A stretch of 64,000 nt of DNA from Pseudorhizobium pelagicum. GTDB lineage: Bacteria; Pseudomonadota; Alphaproteobacteria; Rhizobiales; Rhizobiaceae. The stretch's first letter is position 1; every line of letters starts with the position of its first letter. Location of the stretch: positions 186,001-250,000 of the forward strand of contig JOKI01000004.1 in assembly GCA_000722615.1 (NCBI GenBank), given 5' to 3'. A program made the position numbers and the translations under genes. Of this stretch, positions 1-8,212 are shown piece by piece. A model generated the notes under the pieces. It saw only the letters and a program-made list of their open reading frames with translations. It was not told where the DNA came from and searched no databases.

Positions 1-222
1 CTGGGCAGAAAGCGCGAGGCTGCCGTCTCGGTGAAGGCGGTTTCCGTGGCCAATGGCGAGGTGATCGCCGAGGGCAGCTTCAGCGTGACCGTCTATTCGC
101 TGAACGCCGGTGGTATCGATCTCCTGCTGGCGGAGCGCATCGCCGAACGGGTTGCGTCGGAATTCCAGCTTTCGGGCGAGCGCAGATCGACACTGGCGAC
201 GGCGCTGTCTTCCGGCCGCTAG
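1..222 (+). CDS. C-terminal fragment of an unrecognised protein
   Basis: The window opens inside an open frame that runs from base 1 to a TAG, giving 73 residues of a C-terminus. It shows a short beta-rich stretch (AVSVKAVSVANGEVIAEG) followed by an amphipathic helix rich in Ala, Glu and Arg. No motif identifies the family and the N-terminus lies outside the window, so no function is assigned. It ends three bases before the stop codon of the convergent sugE gene, so the two transcripts must meet here. Codon use looks like that of the neighbours. Confidence 0.6.
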   Translation: MGRKREAAVSVKAVSVANGEVIAEGSFSVTVYSLNAGGIDLLLAERIAERVASEFQLSGERRSTLATALSSGR

Positions 223-225
223 AGA

Positions 226-543
226 TCAGCCGGCGGCGACCTTCAACCCGATGATGCCGGCGACGATCATGGCAATGCAGCCGAGACGGAGCGCCGTTGC
301 CGGTTCCGCAAACAGGACCATGCCGAGGATGACGGTGCCGACGGTGCCAATGCCGGTCCAGACGGCATAGGCGGTGCCGACCGGCAAGGTGCGGACCGCA
401 AGGCCGAGAAGCACGACGGATATCACCATGGCGACGATGGTCAGGACGGTGGGCATCGGACGGGTGAAGCCCTCGGTATATTTCAATCCGATCGCCCAGC
501 CGATTTCGAACAGTCCCGCGAGGGTGAGAAGGATCCAGGCCAA
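226..543 (-). CDS. sugE: SugE/Gdx-type small multidrug resistance protein, guanidinium exporter
   Basis: Inner-membrane SMR transporter of 105 residues, the normal family length, with four hydrophobic helices. The N-terminus reads [20 protein letters not shown]; the Glu in the GLFEIGWA segment is the family's proton/substrate-binding residue. Members of the SugE/Gdx branch export guanidinium in exchange for protons. I start it at a TTG codon because this gives the family length and because a GGAG ribosome site lies about 7 bases upstream; a longer frame reaching base 687 would run through the riboswitch. A two-hairpin guanidine-II riboswitch precedes the start, which supports the guanidinium role directly. 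It lies downstream of fghA on the same strand. Confidence 0.93.
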   Translation of the reverse strand: MAWILLTLAGLFEIGWAIGLKYTEGFTRPMPTVLTIVAMVISVVLLGLAVRTLPVGTAYAVWTGIGTVGTVILGMVLFAEPATALRLGCIAMIVAGIIGLKVAAG

Positions 544-565
544 TGTCTTACTCCGTGTGAAGGGA

Positions 566-617
566 GCGAGGCCGTCCCCGCGATCGTGACCGGGAAACCC
601 GGCGGCAGCCGTCTGCC
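566..617 (-). promoter_or_regulatory. Guanidine-II (mini-ykkC) riboswitch upstream of sugE
   Basis: Read on the minus strand there are two hairpins, each capped by the tetraloop ACGG. The first is GGCAG-ACGG-CTGCC (604-617) and the second GCGGGG-ACGG-CCTCGC (566-581, one G-U pair). They are separated by 22 nt and followed about 10 nt later by the GGAG of sugE. Paired stem-loops with ACGR loops just before a SugE start are the defining layout of the guanidine-II class, which normally frees the ribosome site when guanidine binds. The class is known; its presence here is read directly from the sequence. Confidence 0.9.
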
Positions 618-667
618 AAGGTCGATATGGTGCCGGTCGGCGGGAAGGCAAGGTTTGCCGAACCTGC

Positions 668-1501
668 CTATGCCAGCCGCTCCGCATGCCATCTCAGGTG
701 GTCGTCCATGAAGGTCGAGATGAAATAATAGGAGTGGTCGTAGCGCTCGTGCATCCGGAGCGTCAGGCCGATGCCGGTGCCCTTGATGGCCTCTTCGAAG
801 AGCCATGGGCGCAGGCCGTCCTCGAGGAAGCTGTCGGCCTTGCCCTGGTCGATCAGGAACTCGGGAAAGCGGGCACCGTCTTCCACGAGGGTGCAGGCAT
901 CGTAGGGGCGCCAGGAAGAGCGATCTGCGCCGAGATATTTCTCCAGCGCCGGAGCCGACCAATCGGCCGTCGACGGCTGCACGATCGGGGCAAAGGCCGA
1001 GCAGCTCCGGAAGCGGTCCGGGTTCTTCAGCGCGATGGTCATGGCGCCATGGCCGCCCATGGAGTGGCCGAAGATGCCCTGGCGATCCATGTCGACGCGA
1101 AAATGCTGGGCGATGAAATTCGGCAGCTCCTCCGTGATGTAGGTGTACATCTGGTAGTGTTCGGCCCAGGGCTTTTCCGTCGCATCAAGGTAGAAGCTGG
1201 CGCCCTTGCCCATCTTCCAGTTGGTGAGCTCATCGGGAACGTCGTTGCCGCGCGGGCTTGTGTCCGGGCAGACGATGATCAGTCCGAGTTCGGCGGCCAT
1301 GCGCCGGTACTCGCCCTTCTCCATGACGTTCGCATGGGTGCAGGTGAGGCCCGAGAGATACCAGACGACCGGGCAGGGCTCCTGCGTCGCCTTCGGCGGC
1401 ACATAGACCGCAAAGGTCATCTCGCCCTGGCAGGCGTCCGAGTCATGGGAGAAGACCCCTTGCATGCCGCCGAAGGCGGTGTTCTGGGAAAGGACTTTCA
1501 T
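668..1501 (-). CDS. fghA: S-formylglutathione hydrolase
   Basis: Cytosolic esterase-D-family hydrolase that splits S-formylglutathione to formate and glutathione, the last step of glutathione-dependent formaldehyde oxidation. At 277 residues it has the usual length. The nucleophile elbow GHSMGG places Ser147; Asp223 (QGKADSF) and His256 (YDHSYYF) complete the expected catalytic triad, and the oxyanion region is YLSGLTCTH. Its ATG overlaps the stop of the DUF188 gene by four bases (ATGA), so it should be translated by coupling as the last gene of an operon headed by adhC, which makes the substrate. Confidence 0.95.
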   Translation of the reverse strand: MKVLSQNTAFGGMQGVFSHDSDACQGEMTFAVYVPPKATQEPCPVVWYLSGLTCTHANVMEKGEYRRMAAELGLIIVCPDTSPRGNDVPDELTNWKMGKGASFYLDATEKPWAEHYQMYTYITEELPNFIAQHFRVDMDRQGIFGHSMGGHGAMTIALKNPDRFRSCSAFAPIVQPSTADWSAPALEKYLGADRSSWRPYDACTLVEDGARFPEFLIDQGKADSFLEDGLRPWLFEEAIKGTGIGLTLRMHERYDHSYYFISTFMDDHLRWHAERLA

Positions 1502-1962
1502 GGCGTGTCTCCGGGTGGTGTCATGCTTTTGGCGCGGCGGCAGAGGCGATCAAGCACCTCAAGAAATTTGGATCGGTCGCGCGGGCTGAAGGCGGCGTTA
1601 TAACCCTTGCTTTCGCCGGTTTCGCGCAGGTGCTGGCCGAGATCGCGCATGGCGGTCGCCATGCCGATGTTGCTTTCGTCAAACACGCGCCCGGTCGGGC
1701 CGGTGACGAGGGCGCCTGCGCGGACGCAGCGACCGGCCAGCGGCACATCGGCGGTGATGACGATGTCACCGGGTCCGGCGCGCTCGGCGATCCAGTCATC
1801 GGCGGCATCGAAGGCGCCCGAGACGATGACATTGTGGATCATCGGATCGCGCGAGGGGCGCAGGCCGGAATTGGCGACCAGCGTCACCTCCAGCCCGTGT
1901 CGCTCCGCGACCTTCAGGACCTCAGGCTTCACCGGGCAGGCGTCTGCATCGACATAGATCAC
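1498..1962 (-). CDS. YaiI/YqxD family protein (DUF188)
   Basis: A 154-residue cytosolic protein opening MIYVDADACPVK, the signature of the YaiI/YqxD (DUF188) family, which has a PIN-like fold with acidic residues; the cellular function is not established. A further conserved segment is ITADVPLAGRCVRAGA. It sits between the GNAT gene and fghA with four-base ATGA overlaps on both sides, so it is part of the formaldehyde operon even though no family knowledge ties it to formaldehyde. The family call is secure from the N-terminal motif; the role is unknown. Confidence 0.9.
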   Translation of the reverse strand: MIYVDADACPVKPEVLKVAERHGLEVTLVANSGLRPSRDPMIHNVIVSGAFDAADDWIAERAGPGDIVITADVPLAGRCVRAGALVTGPTGRVFDESNIGMATAMRDLGQHLRETGESKGYNAAFSPRDRSKFLEVLDRLCRRAKSMTPPGDTP

Positions 1963-2417
1963 GAGGCCGGTCTCTCCATGTCCACATGCGGGATGCCGTC
2001 TTCGACGTATTCCGCCGAGGTCGCGGCAAAGCCGAGCGTCCCGTAGAATGCCTGCAGATGGCTCTGCGCAGAAATAGCGATCGGTTCGCCCGGATAAAGC
2101 TTCTCACATGCCTCGATCGCCTCGCGCATCAGGGCCTCGCCCAGCCGCTTGCCGCGGTGGCCGGGCGATACCGCCACGCGACCGATACGCGGATGGTGCT
2201 CCGGCGTCGGCCGCCAGAGGCGGGCGCAGGCAATCAGTTCGCCATCCGCGATCAGCCGGAGATGCAGGCAGTCGGCGTCATTGCCGTCGAGCTCCGGATA
2301 GGGGCATTCCTGTTCCACCACGAAGACGTCGACGCGCAGTTTCAGCATCGCGTAGAGATCGACTGCGGAGAATGCCTCCATCCTCCGCAGATCGACCTCG
2401 TAGGGGCGGGCAAGCAT
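1959..2417 (-). CDS. ElaA-like GNAT family N-acetyltransferase
   Basis: 152-residue acetyltransferase of the GNAT fold. The acetyl-CoA loop is seen in RVAVSPGHRGKRLGEALM (residues 80-97), which carries the R/Q-x-x-G-x-G/A type signature, and the stretch LKLRVDVFVVEQECPYPELD matches the ElaA-like subgroup; the substrate is unknown. The open frame extends much further upstream, but that part is antisense-frame read-through of adhC. The true start is the ATG overlapping the adhC stop (TGATG), and the gene's own stop overlaps the next ATG. It is thus locked into the adhC-fghA operon. Confidence 0.88.
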   Translation of the reverse strand: MLARPYEVDLRRMEAFSAVDLYAMLKLRVDVFVVEQECPYPELDGNDADCLHLRLIADGELIACARLWRPTPEHHPRIGRVAVSPGHRGKRLGEALMREAIEACEKLYPGEPIAISAQSHLQAFYGTLGFAATSAEYVEDGIPHVDMERPAS

Positions 2418-3544
2418 CAGTAGACCACGACGCCGCGGATGCTCTCGCCCTTGTGCATCAGCTCGAAGCCCTTGTTGATGTCTTCGAGCGGCATGGTGTG
2501 GGTGATCATCGGGTCGATCTGGATCTTGCCCTCCATGTACCAGTCGACGATCTTGGGCACATCCGTGCGACCGCGCGCGCCGCCGAAGGCGGTTCCCATC
2601 CAGTTGCGGCCGGTGACCAGCTGGAACGGACGGGTGGAGATCTCCTGGCCGGCGCCGGCGACGCCGATGATGATCGACTTGCCCCAGCCGCGATGCGAGG
2701 CTTCGAGCGCCTGGCGCATGACCTTGGTGTTGCCGGTGCAGTCGAAGGTGTAGTCGGCACCGCCGATCAGGTCGCCGTTGCGCTTCGTCATGTTGACGAG
2801 ATAGGGCACGATGTCGTCGCCGACCTCCTTCGGATTGACGAAATGCGTCATGCCGAACTTCTCGCCCCACTCCTTGCGGTCGTTGTTGATGTCGACGCCG
2901 ATGATCATGTCGGCGCCGGCGAGACGCAGACCCTGCAACACGTTCAACCCGATACCGCCAAGACCGAAGACGATCGCGGTCGAGCCGATCTCGACCTTGG
3001 CCGTGTTGATCACCGCGCCGATGCCGGTGGTCACGCCGCAGCCGATGTAGCAGATCTTGTCGAAGGGCGCGTCCGGGTTGACCTTGGCCACGGCGATCTC
3101 CGGCAGGACCGTGAAGTTGGCGAAAGTCGAGCAGCCCATGTAGTGGTGGATCTTGTCCTTGCCGATGGAGAAGCGCGAGGTGCCGTCCGGCATCAGGCCC
3201 TGGCCCTGGGTCGAGCGGATCGCCGTGCAGAGATTGGTCTTGCGGCTGAGGCAGGAATAGCATTCGCGGCATTCCGGCGTGTAGAGCGGGATCACGTGAT
3301 CGCCCTTCTTCACCGAGGTCACGCCCGGGCCGACATCGACCACGATGCCCGCGCCCTCATGGCCGAGAATGGCGGGGAACAGGCCTTCCGGGTCGGCGCC
3401 TGACAGGGTGAAATCGTCGGTATGACAGATACCTGTCGCCTTGACTTCAATCAGAACTTCACCTGCGCGCGGGCCTTCCAGCTGCACGGTCATAACTTCA
3501 AGCGGCTTGCCAGCCTGAACGGCAACGGCGGCGCGGACATCCAT
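2417..3544 (-). CDS. adhC: S-(hydroxymethyl)glutathione dehydrogenase, class III alcohol dehydrogenase
   Basis: NAD-dependent zinc enzyme that oxidises the spontaneous adduct of formaldehyde and glutathione to S-formylglutathione. From the chosen start the protein is 375 residues, normal for class III enzymes. Cys40-His41 (GICHTDD) and GHEGAG (His62-Glu63) form the catalytic zinc site; Cys92, 95, 98 and 106 form the structural zinc lobe; GLGGIGLNV is the NAD Rossmann loop. The ATG is preceded by a strong GAGGAGAGA ribosome site, so a 17-residue upstream extension of the frame is rejected. It heads the operon whose last gene, fghA, uses its product. Confidence 0.96.
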   Translation of the reverse strand: MDVRAAVAVQAGKPLEVMTVQLEGPRAGEVLIEVKATGICHTDDFTLSGADPEGLFPAILGHEGAGIVVDVGPGVTSVKKGDHVIPLYTPECRECYSCLSRKTNLCTAIRSTQGQGLMPDGTSRFSIGKDKIHHYMGCSTFANFTVLPEIAVAKVNPDAPFDKICYIGCGVTTGIGAVINTAKVEIGSTAIVFGLGGIGLNVLQGLRLAGADMIIGVDINNDRKEWGEKFGMTHFVNPKEVGDDIVPYLVNMTKRNGDLIGGADYTFDCTGNTKVMRQALEASHRGWGKSIIIGVAGAGQEISTRPFQLVTGRNWMGTAFGGARGRTDVPKIVDWYMEGKIQIDPMITHTMPLEDINKGFELMHKGESIRGVVVY

Positions 3545-3767
3545 GATATCTCTCCTCAATGCGAATCCGCGCGACCTTCGCACGCCGGCAAACAAGGCTC
3601 AAGCGACAAGCGTTGCCACGTTGGCGCCGGGGATCACGATCGGTTGCAGCGTGGCGATCAGGCTGCGCGGCTTTTGACTTGTTGATAAGGTCTGAAGGCG
3701 ACAGCGGGTGCTGACCAAATGCGATCAATCAGCGCGACCGTATCACTGTGGGAAGAAAGCTGGGGCT

Positions 3768-4490
3768 TCAGTGCGCGTCTGCCACCGTCGGTCCGAAAAC
3801 CGCTTCGAAGGCATCGCGCAGGCGCATGTCGACATCCGACATCATCACCGGCAGGCCGAGATCGACGAGGCTCGTGACGCCGTAGGCACTGATTCCACAG
3901 GGGACGATCCCGGAGAAATGGGTGAGGTCGGGATCGACGTTCAGCGACAGGCCATGGAAGCTCACCCAGCGGCGCAGGCGGATGCCGAGGGCTGCGATCT
4001 TGTCCTCCGTGGGCGATCCGTCCGGAAGGGGCGGCTTGTCCGGACGGCGGACCCAGACGCCGACGCGGTCCTCCCGACGTTCGCCGCGGACATTCATGGA
4101 GGCGAGCGTCTGGATGATGAGTTCCTCGAGCGCGGCGACATAGGCGCGTACGTCCTGGCGGCGGCGCTTCAGGTCAAGCATCACATAGGCGACCCGCTGG
4201 CCGGGGCCGTGATAGGTGTATTCGCCGCCGCGGCCGGTCGCAAAGACGGGAAAGCGATCCGGCTCGATCAGGTCGCCGGCATCGGCGCTGGTGCCGGCGG
4301 TATAGAGTGGCGGATGCTCCAGCAACCACACGAGTTCGTCGGCGCGACCATCGGCGATGGCCGCCACCTCTGCCTCCATGGCCGAGACCGCCGCCTCGTA
4401 GGGCACGAGACCTTCGGTGATTCTCCAGCGTACCGGCGGCGAGCCGGGCAGGGGGTGCATGAGATGGTCGAGATCGGTGCGCGCCAGCAT
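3768..4490 (-). CDS. lipB: Lipoyl(octanoyl) transferase
   Basis: Transfers octanoate from acyl carrier protein to lipoyl domains of 2-oxoacid dehydrogenases and the glycine cleavage H protein, the first step of lipoate synthesis. The family signature [12 protein letters not shown] is present, as is the catalytic cysteine in [12 protein letters not shown] and the lysine-containing [20 protein letters not shown] start at the ATG with AAGGAG about 8 bases upstream, which gives 240 residues; the frame continues 44 codons further without family similarity. It is separated from adhC by about 220 bases and probably has its own promoter. Confidence 0.93.
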   Translation of the reverse strand: MLARTDLDHLMHPLPGSPPVRWRITEGLVPYEAAVSAMEAEVAAIADGRADELVWLLEHPPLYTAGTSADAGDLIEPDRFPVFATGRGGEYTYHGPGQRVAYVMLDLKRRRQDVRAYVAALEELIIQTLASMNVRGERREDRVGVWVRRPDKPPLPDGSPTEDKIAALGIRLRRWVSFHGLSLNVDPDLTHFSGIVPCGISAYGVTSLVDLGLPVMMSDVDMRLRDAFEAVFGPTVADAH

Positions 4491-4640
4491 GGAAAACTCC
4501 TTCTCCGGCCTTTTGGCAAATCCCCCGGTTGCGGGCAATACAGGAAGCGATCCTCTGGGCGGGATGGCAGCCGGAACAAGGCTTTCATATGGGATGTCCG
4601 CGAGCGGATTGTTATCCTTCAAAAATCTGTCACGGCGCTC

Positions 4641-4668
4641 TTGTGCCGGTCAATTCCTTTTGCTAAAT
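4641..4668 (+). promoter_or_regulatory. Probable promoter of tRNA-Leu
   Basis: TTGTGC and CTAAAT hexamers are separated by 16 bases, ending about 35 bases before the tRNA 5' end. The position and spacing fit a sigma-70-type promoter; the match is by eye only. Confidence 0.4.
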
Positions 4669-4703
4669 GCTGCCCCGCCGGACCCGTCCGGCTCTACCAC
4701 GAT

Positions 4704-4788
4704 GCGGTCGTGGCGGAATTGGTAGACGCGCAGCGTTGAGGTCGCTGTGGGGCAACCCGTGGAAGTTCGAGTCTTCTCGACCGCACCA
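4704..4788 (+). tRNA. tRNA-Leu (anticodon GAG)
   Basis: 85-nt class II tRNA that folds as a cloverleaf. The acceptor stem GCGGTCG pairs with CGACCGC, a D arm holds GGTAGACGCG, and the anticodon stem CAGCG/CGCTG frames the loop TTGAGGT, giving GAG at 4738-4740 (reads CUC/CUU). A long variable arm typical of leucine tRNA follows, then the T arm with TTCGAGT, and the CCA end is encoded. An intrinsic terminator follows immediately. Confidence 0.96.
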
Positions 4789-4791
4789 AAG

Positions 4792-4815
4792 AAACCCGCT
4801 TCGGCGGGTTTTTTT
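4792..4815 (+). terminator. Intrinsic terminator of tRNA-Leu
   Basis: A stem AACCCGC / GCGGGTT with a TTCG loop runs straight into a row of T residues. It begins about four bases after the CCA of the tRNA. Confidence 0.9.
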
Positions 4816-4935
4816 GTTGCCAGGAACTGCTGTCGCCGGCGGCTTGCACGTGATGCGTAATTTAGCAGCCGTAGAGCAAATTCCGTTATCGATTGTCCAC
4901 TTAGCTTACTAAACTCTTGCGCAAACTCAACAGTT

Positions 4936-4958
4936 CTGTCGATGATCTGAATCGACAG
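4936..4958. promoter_or_regulatory. 8-bp inverted repeat just upstream of the ligase ribosome site
   Basis: CTGTCGAT and ATCGACAG are perfect inverted arms around a 7-base loop, ending two bases before the GAGGGG ribosome site of the next gene. It could be a protein operator or a leader hairpin that masks the ribosome site. The function is not known. Confidence 0.45.
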
Positions 4959-4971
4959 GCGAGGGGCTACG

Positions 4972-6228
4972 ATGATCCGCATCAACATTTCATTCGTGAT
5001 GTTATTGTCGCTGCTCGGATGGTTGCTGCTTATGCTGGTGCCGTATCTGTCGATGCGTTCCTTTCAACAGTACTCGACCATGCTGGCAGCCGGTCCTCCT
5101 GTGATCTACCAGGCGCTTGGCGTGAGCTTGTTTTGTGGGACGGTTCTGCTTTTCAGCTCGCGGGATTTCTTCAACGCGATCTCGCTCGACAAACTGGGAA
5201 CAACGCGCTCCCTTTTTGTCGTGTTTTGCATCTACACGGGCATTCTGGCATTTTGGTCAATAAGTCCCGTCACATCAATGCTGTTCACAATTCTCCACCT
5301 TGGGGTATTTGGGTGCTTCGTCGTGATGTGGCAGCGGCCTGAGGCGGTAGAGCGGTTCTTACCGCTCCTCGGCTTTGCAGTTTTCGCGGCCCTCGTGATG
5401 CTGGGCATCCACCTGGGCTTTCGCCAGCGAACCTTCGGTTTCATGCCCCCCAATGATATTGCGAAGCTTGCCATGGTGGGGTCCGTATTTTGTGCATTTG
5501 GACACAAGCGAACACGGCTTGTCGGTATGCTCATCGGTCTTGCATTTATCCTCGTAACGCAGTCTCGAGGGACGCTTATTGCATTCGGGATTTTCTGGGG
5601 GCTCTTGTGGTTCACCGGACGCTTCGGCGTGATGAAGCTCACCGTTTTGTTGGGCGGGACCGGCGTTGCTTGTATGGTGCTGATATCCGACCAAATTCTA
5701 AGCGACGGCAGGTTCTTTGGCGGCCTGCTCGATTCGATCTTTCTCCTGGATGACGCCGAACGAGGGCTTGGCTCAGGCCTGACCGGACGCCTTGATCACT
5801 GGATTGTTGCCAGCCAGATCATTTCCGACAACCTGCTGTTCGGTCACGGTCTGCGGACGCGAGGACCGTTTACGATCGACCCGATCTCGTCTCCCGACTT
5901 CAACGCGCACAGCGGCTACTTGAACATGATCCTGGACATCGGACTGGTTGGGAGCTGCATTTTGCTCGGGCTAATCATCGTGAATATGGTCAGGCGCTTG
6001 CGTGAGATATGGCACGGTGAGGGTAACGAAAGATGGCGCAACCAGATTGCGTTCAGTTTTCTGGTGGCAGCACTGTTCATCTGGGCGCTGGAACCGATCT
6101 ATATCAATCTGGGCGCGCCGTTCTCGCTTGTCATGCTTCTGCAACTGGCATCACCACTACAAGCGAGACACAGGCTGCTTACTCAGCCAGACGATCAGAC
6201 AGATGCTGAACCGCTTCTTGTCTCATAG
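4972..6228 (+). CDS. O-antigen ligase/polymerase-like membrane protein (WaaL/Wzy family)
   Basis: 418-residue polytopic inner-membrane protein with about ten hydrophobic segments. Two features mark the Wzy_C/WaaL superfamily, which ligates or polymerises lipid-linked sugars at the periplasmic face: the SRG motif at residues 198-200, and a large loop containing FGHGLR (His292) and NAHSGYLNMILDIGLVG (His313). GAGGGG six bases upstream supports the ATG. The gene is visibly AT-richer than the core genes around it, stands beside a tRNA, and lacks other glycan genes, so its acceptor and sugar are unknown. Its last 50 bases overlap the 3' end of the convergent Sel1 gene. Ligase versus polymerase cannot be decided from sequence. 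Confidence 0.82.
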   Translation: MIRINISFVMLLSLLGWLLLMLVPYLSMRSFQQYSTMLAAGPPVIYQALGVSLFCGTVLLFSSRDFFNAISLDKLGTTRSLFVVFCIYTGILAFWSISPVTSMLFTILHLGVFGCFVVMWQRPEAVERFLPLLGFAVFAALVMLGIHLGFRQRTFGFMPPNDIAKLAMVGSVFCAFGHKRTRLVGMLIGLAFILVTQSRGTLIAFGIFWGLLWFTGRFGVMKLTVLLGGTGVACMVLISDQILSDGRFFGGLLDSIFLLDDAERGLGSGLTGRLDHWIVASQIISDNLLFGHGLRTRGPFTIDPISSPDFNAHSGYLNMILDIGLVGSCILLGLIIVNMVRRLREIWHGEGNERWRNQIAFSFLVAALFIWALEPIYINLGAPFSLVMLLQLASPLQARHRLLTQPDDQTDAEPLLVS

Positions 6229-7603
6229 GGCCACGACGGCAAACGTCATCGCATATCGTGTTGATGGCTCTGATCGTGCTGCCCGTTAGCAGGCCATTGA
6301 GCGGGCCGTTGTAAACACCGCGATCCCGGAGTTTCGTCTGCGCCACGTAGACAAAAGCATTCGGATTCGTCTGGAACATCGCCCTCAGGATCTCCGGGCG
6401 AGCGGGCGCAGGTGCTTCTGTCAGAAACTGAGTCACCTGCGCGAATTCACCTGACTTGCGTGCATCGGCGGCAGCCAGCAGAGCATATTCTCTTGTTCTT
6501 ACGGCTGGAGGGAGATTTTCGGATGTGCTGCTAATCAACGTACGAGCCTCAGCCAGATTTTCGTCAATCCGTTCGCCCGGAGCATCGCGAAGCAACATTG
6601 CAAGTCGCTGTGTCGCAGCGACGTTGCCGTTCTCTGCGGCTGTTCGCAGCAGGGAAACAGCGCGGTTCGGGTCCTCGGGCGCTCCGCTACCCCAGTAAAA
6701 TGCATTTGCGAGTGTGACTAGGGCCTGGGAGTTGCCACCCTCAGCAAGTTCGGTCAGCAGCGAGAGCCCTAGGCTCGGATCAGATTCATCGCCGAAGCGA
6801 CCGCTCAAGTGCCCGGTGGCCAAGACCAGTCTTGCGTATTCAAGCCCACCATCGACAGCTTCCTGCAAATTTTGCAAGGCAGCATTATTATCCTCCGGTA
6901 CAATTTCGCCGTCTGCATAAAGCTCCGCAAGTCTGACCTTTGCAAAGAGGTTTCCAGCTTTGGCGGCCTGATCGAAAAACGAAACCGCTTTTTCGCCATC
7001 CTGATCAACAGGGCCGGATGGCATTGAATAGACGTTGCCAAGTGTATTGAGTGCGGTTTGGTTGCCGGCAACGGCCAGCTCATTGAGTGCTGCGAGCCCC
7101 TGATCGGCGTCCTGCTCAATACCATCGCCGAAAAGCATCGCTTCAGCGAGTTTCACCTTGGCATCTTCGACGCCTTTTTTCGCAGCGGATCGATAAAGTT
7201 CAACCGCTTTCGTCTGATCCTGATCTACGAGACTGCCGCTTCTGTATGCTTCCGCGAGGCGATAGGCTGCAAACGCCCCGCCTGCTTCGATACTGCGCTC
7301 GTAGTATTCGACCGCACGATCTTTATCCTGATCCGCAAACTTTCCCAGAGCATAGACGTCGCCCAGGATCTGCATAGCAGCTGCGTCACCCCGTTCTGCA
7401 TAGGCTTCCAAAGCCTCTAAGGCTTCTTCTGAGCGGCTTTGATCTTCACCGTACACGATGGAACGAACTTCCTCGAGAGGCATCAAAGGAGCTAGATCTG
7501 CCGCCTGCGCAGGTTCAGTCGAGGGGGTGCTGATGGGTTGCGCATGCAACGACGAGGTGCTCAATAGGAGCGTGGATGCAAGTAATGCTGCAGAGATCCG
7601 CAT
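6179..7603 (-). CDS. Exported Sel1-repeat protein with C-terminal peptidoglycan-binding-like segment
   Basis: 474 residues. A signal peptide ending LHAQ (about residue 22) predicts a periplasmic location. From about residue 70 to 350 there are seven or eight Sel1/TPR-like repeats of about 36 residues, recognisable by LGDVYALG, LAEAYRSG, LAEAMLFG, LAELYADG and LANAFYWG followed by conserved AV..Y/L..A blocks. Such repeats scaffold protein contacts and in rhizobia often serve envelope or exopolysaccharide control. The last 70 residues (KLRDRGVYNGPLNGLLTGST) resemble a peptidoglycan-binding fold. AGAGG precedes the ATG. It converges on and overlaps the O-antigen-ligase-like gene, so the two may belong together. 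Confidence 0.83.
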   Translation of the reverse strand: MRISAALLASTLLLSTSSLHAQPISTPSTEPAQAADLAPLMPLEEVRSIVYGEDQSRSEEALEALEAYAERGDAAAMQILGDVYALGKFADQDKDRAVEYYERSIEAGGAFAAYRLAEAYRSGSLVDQDQTKAVELYRSAAKKGVEDAKVKLAEAMLFGDGIEQDADQGLAALNELAVAGNQTALNTLGNVYSMPSGPVDQDGEKAVSFFDQAAKAGNLFAKVRLAELYADGEIVPEDNNAALQNLQEAVDGGLEYARLVLATGHLSGRFGDESDPSLGLSLLTELAEGGNSQALVTLANAFYWGSGAPEDPNRAVSLLRTAAENGNVAATQRLAMLLRDAPGERIDENLAEARTLISSTSENLPPAVRTREYALLAAADARKSGEFAQVTQFLTEAPAPARPEILRAMFQTNPNAFVYVAQTKLRDRGVYNGPLNGLLTGSTIRAINTICDDVCRRGPMRQEAVQHLSDRLAE

Positions 7604-7732
7604 ATCATACCTCTTCTGCCAAACAGGAGCCTCATCCTATGTTTTGCAGGTTCGAGTGTCGAGAGAGTTGCGTTGACTTATCTGCGTCATCTCTGTTTTG
7701 TTATCGCGGAATGTCGGATTTAGGAGTTTTAG

Positions 7733-8116
7733 ATGATTAGATTGCTCGCTTTACTGTTGGTCGTATCATCCCTTAGTGGATGCGTGTCTCCAGATAGAAA
7801 TGGAGAAGGTCCCTTCCGCGTGGCGGAGATTGTGCCGGGATGCCGAGTTCTCTTCTTCGGCGACGAAATCGTTCAGCGACCTGCACAAAAATGGGCATTC
7901 ACCTACGCGGTAGGTAAATGCCCCGAAGCAGTAAGAGAGCTTGAGCTTGGTCTCACGAAGGCCGTCTCCATAGAGGCCCTTGGGAGCACTGCAAGAATAC
8001 TGATCACGGATAAATCGGGGAGCAGGACGATGACAGTCCGGAGGTCTGCGTTCCCCTACGGCAAGGAGCGGTTCAGCTTCATCGCCTATTGGCCTAATGG
8101 AAATCCGTTTCTTTAG
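7733..8116 (+). CDS. Putative lipoprotein, unknown function
   Basis: 127 residues. The N-terminus MIRLLALLLVVSSLSGC is a lipoprotein signal with the lipobox LSGC at Cys17, so the mature protein should be lipid-anchored in the envelope. The remainder is a small mixed alpha/beta domain with two further cysteines (Cys37, Cys63) and no motif I recognise. A clean TAGGAG ribosome site lies 7 bases before the ATG. It is transcribed divergently from the Sel1-repeat gene and closes the AT-rich islet that follows tRNA-Leu. Confidence 0.75.
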   Translation: MIRLLALLLVVSSLSGCVSPDRNGEGPFRVAEIVPGCRVLFFGDEIVQRPAQKWAFTYAVGKCPEAVRELELGLTKAVSIEALGSTARILITDKSGSRTMTVRRSAFPYGKERFSFIAYWPNGNPFL

Positions 8117-8169
8117 GCTGCGACATGACGGACGAACGTCACGTCCTTCGGAACGACACCAAGTAAGTT

Positions 8170-8206
8170 CTTCAGCGCCGCGGCAGGCCCTTGCGCGACG
8201 CTGAAG
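8170..8206. other. Hairpin between convergent lipoprotein and BON genes
   Basis: Arms CTTCAGCG and CGCTGAAG pair perfectly around a 21-base loop in the 96-base convergent gap. There is no T-run on either side, so it is a possible transcript-end structure rather than a canonical terminator. Confidence 0.4.
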
Positions 8207-8212
8207 ACTGCC

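Noticed and set aside
1959..3272. A 437-residue minus-strand frame covering the GNAT gene and most of adhC
   Set aside because: Only the last 152 residues are a protein family (GNAT). The rest is an out-of-frame reading of adhC, which is certain from its zinc and NAD motifs.
4704..8212. An att-site duplication of the tRNA-Leu 3' end bounding the islet
   Set aside because: I looked for a repeat of the tRNA tail near 8.1-8.2 kb and found only a weak partial match, and there is no integrase gene. The islet claim rests on composition and content only.
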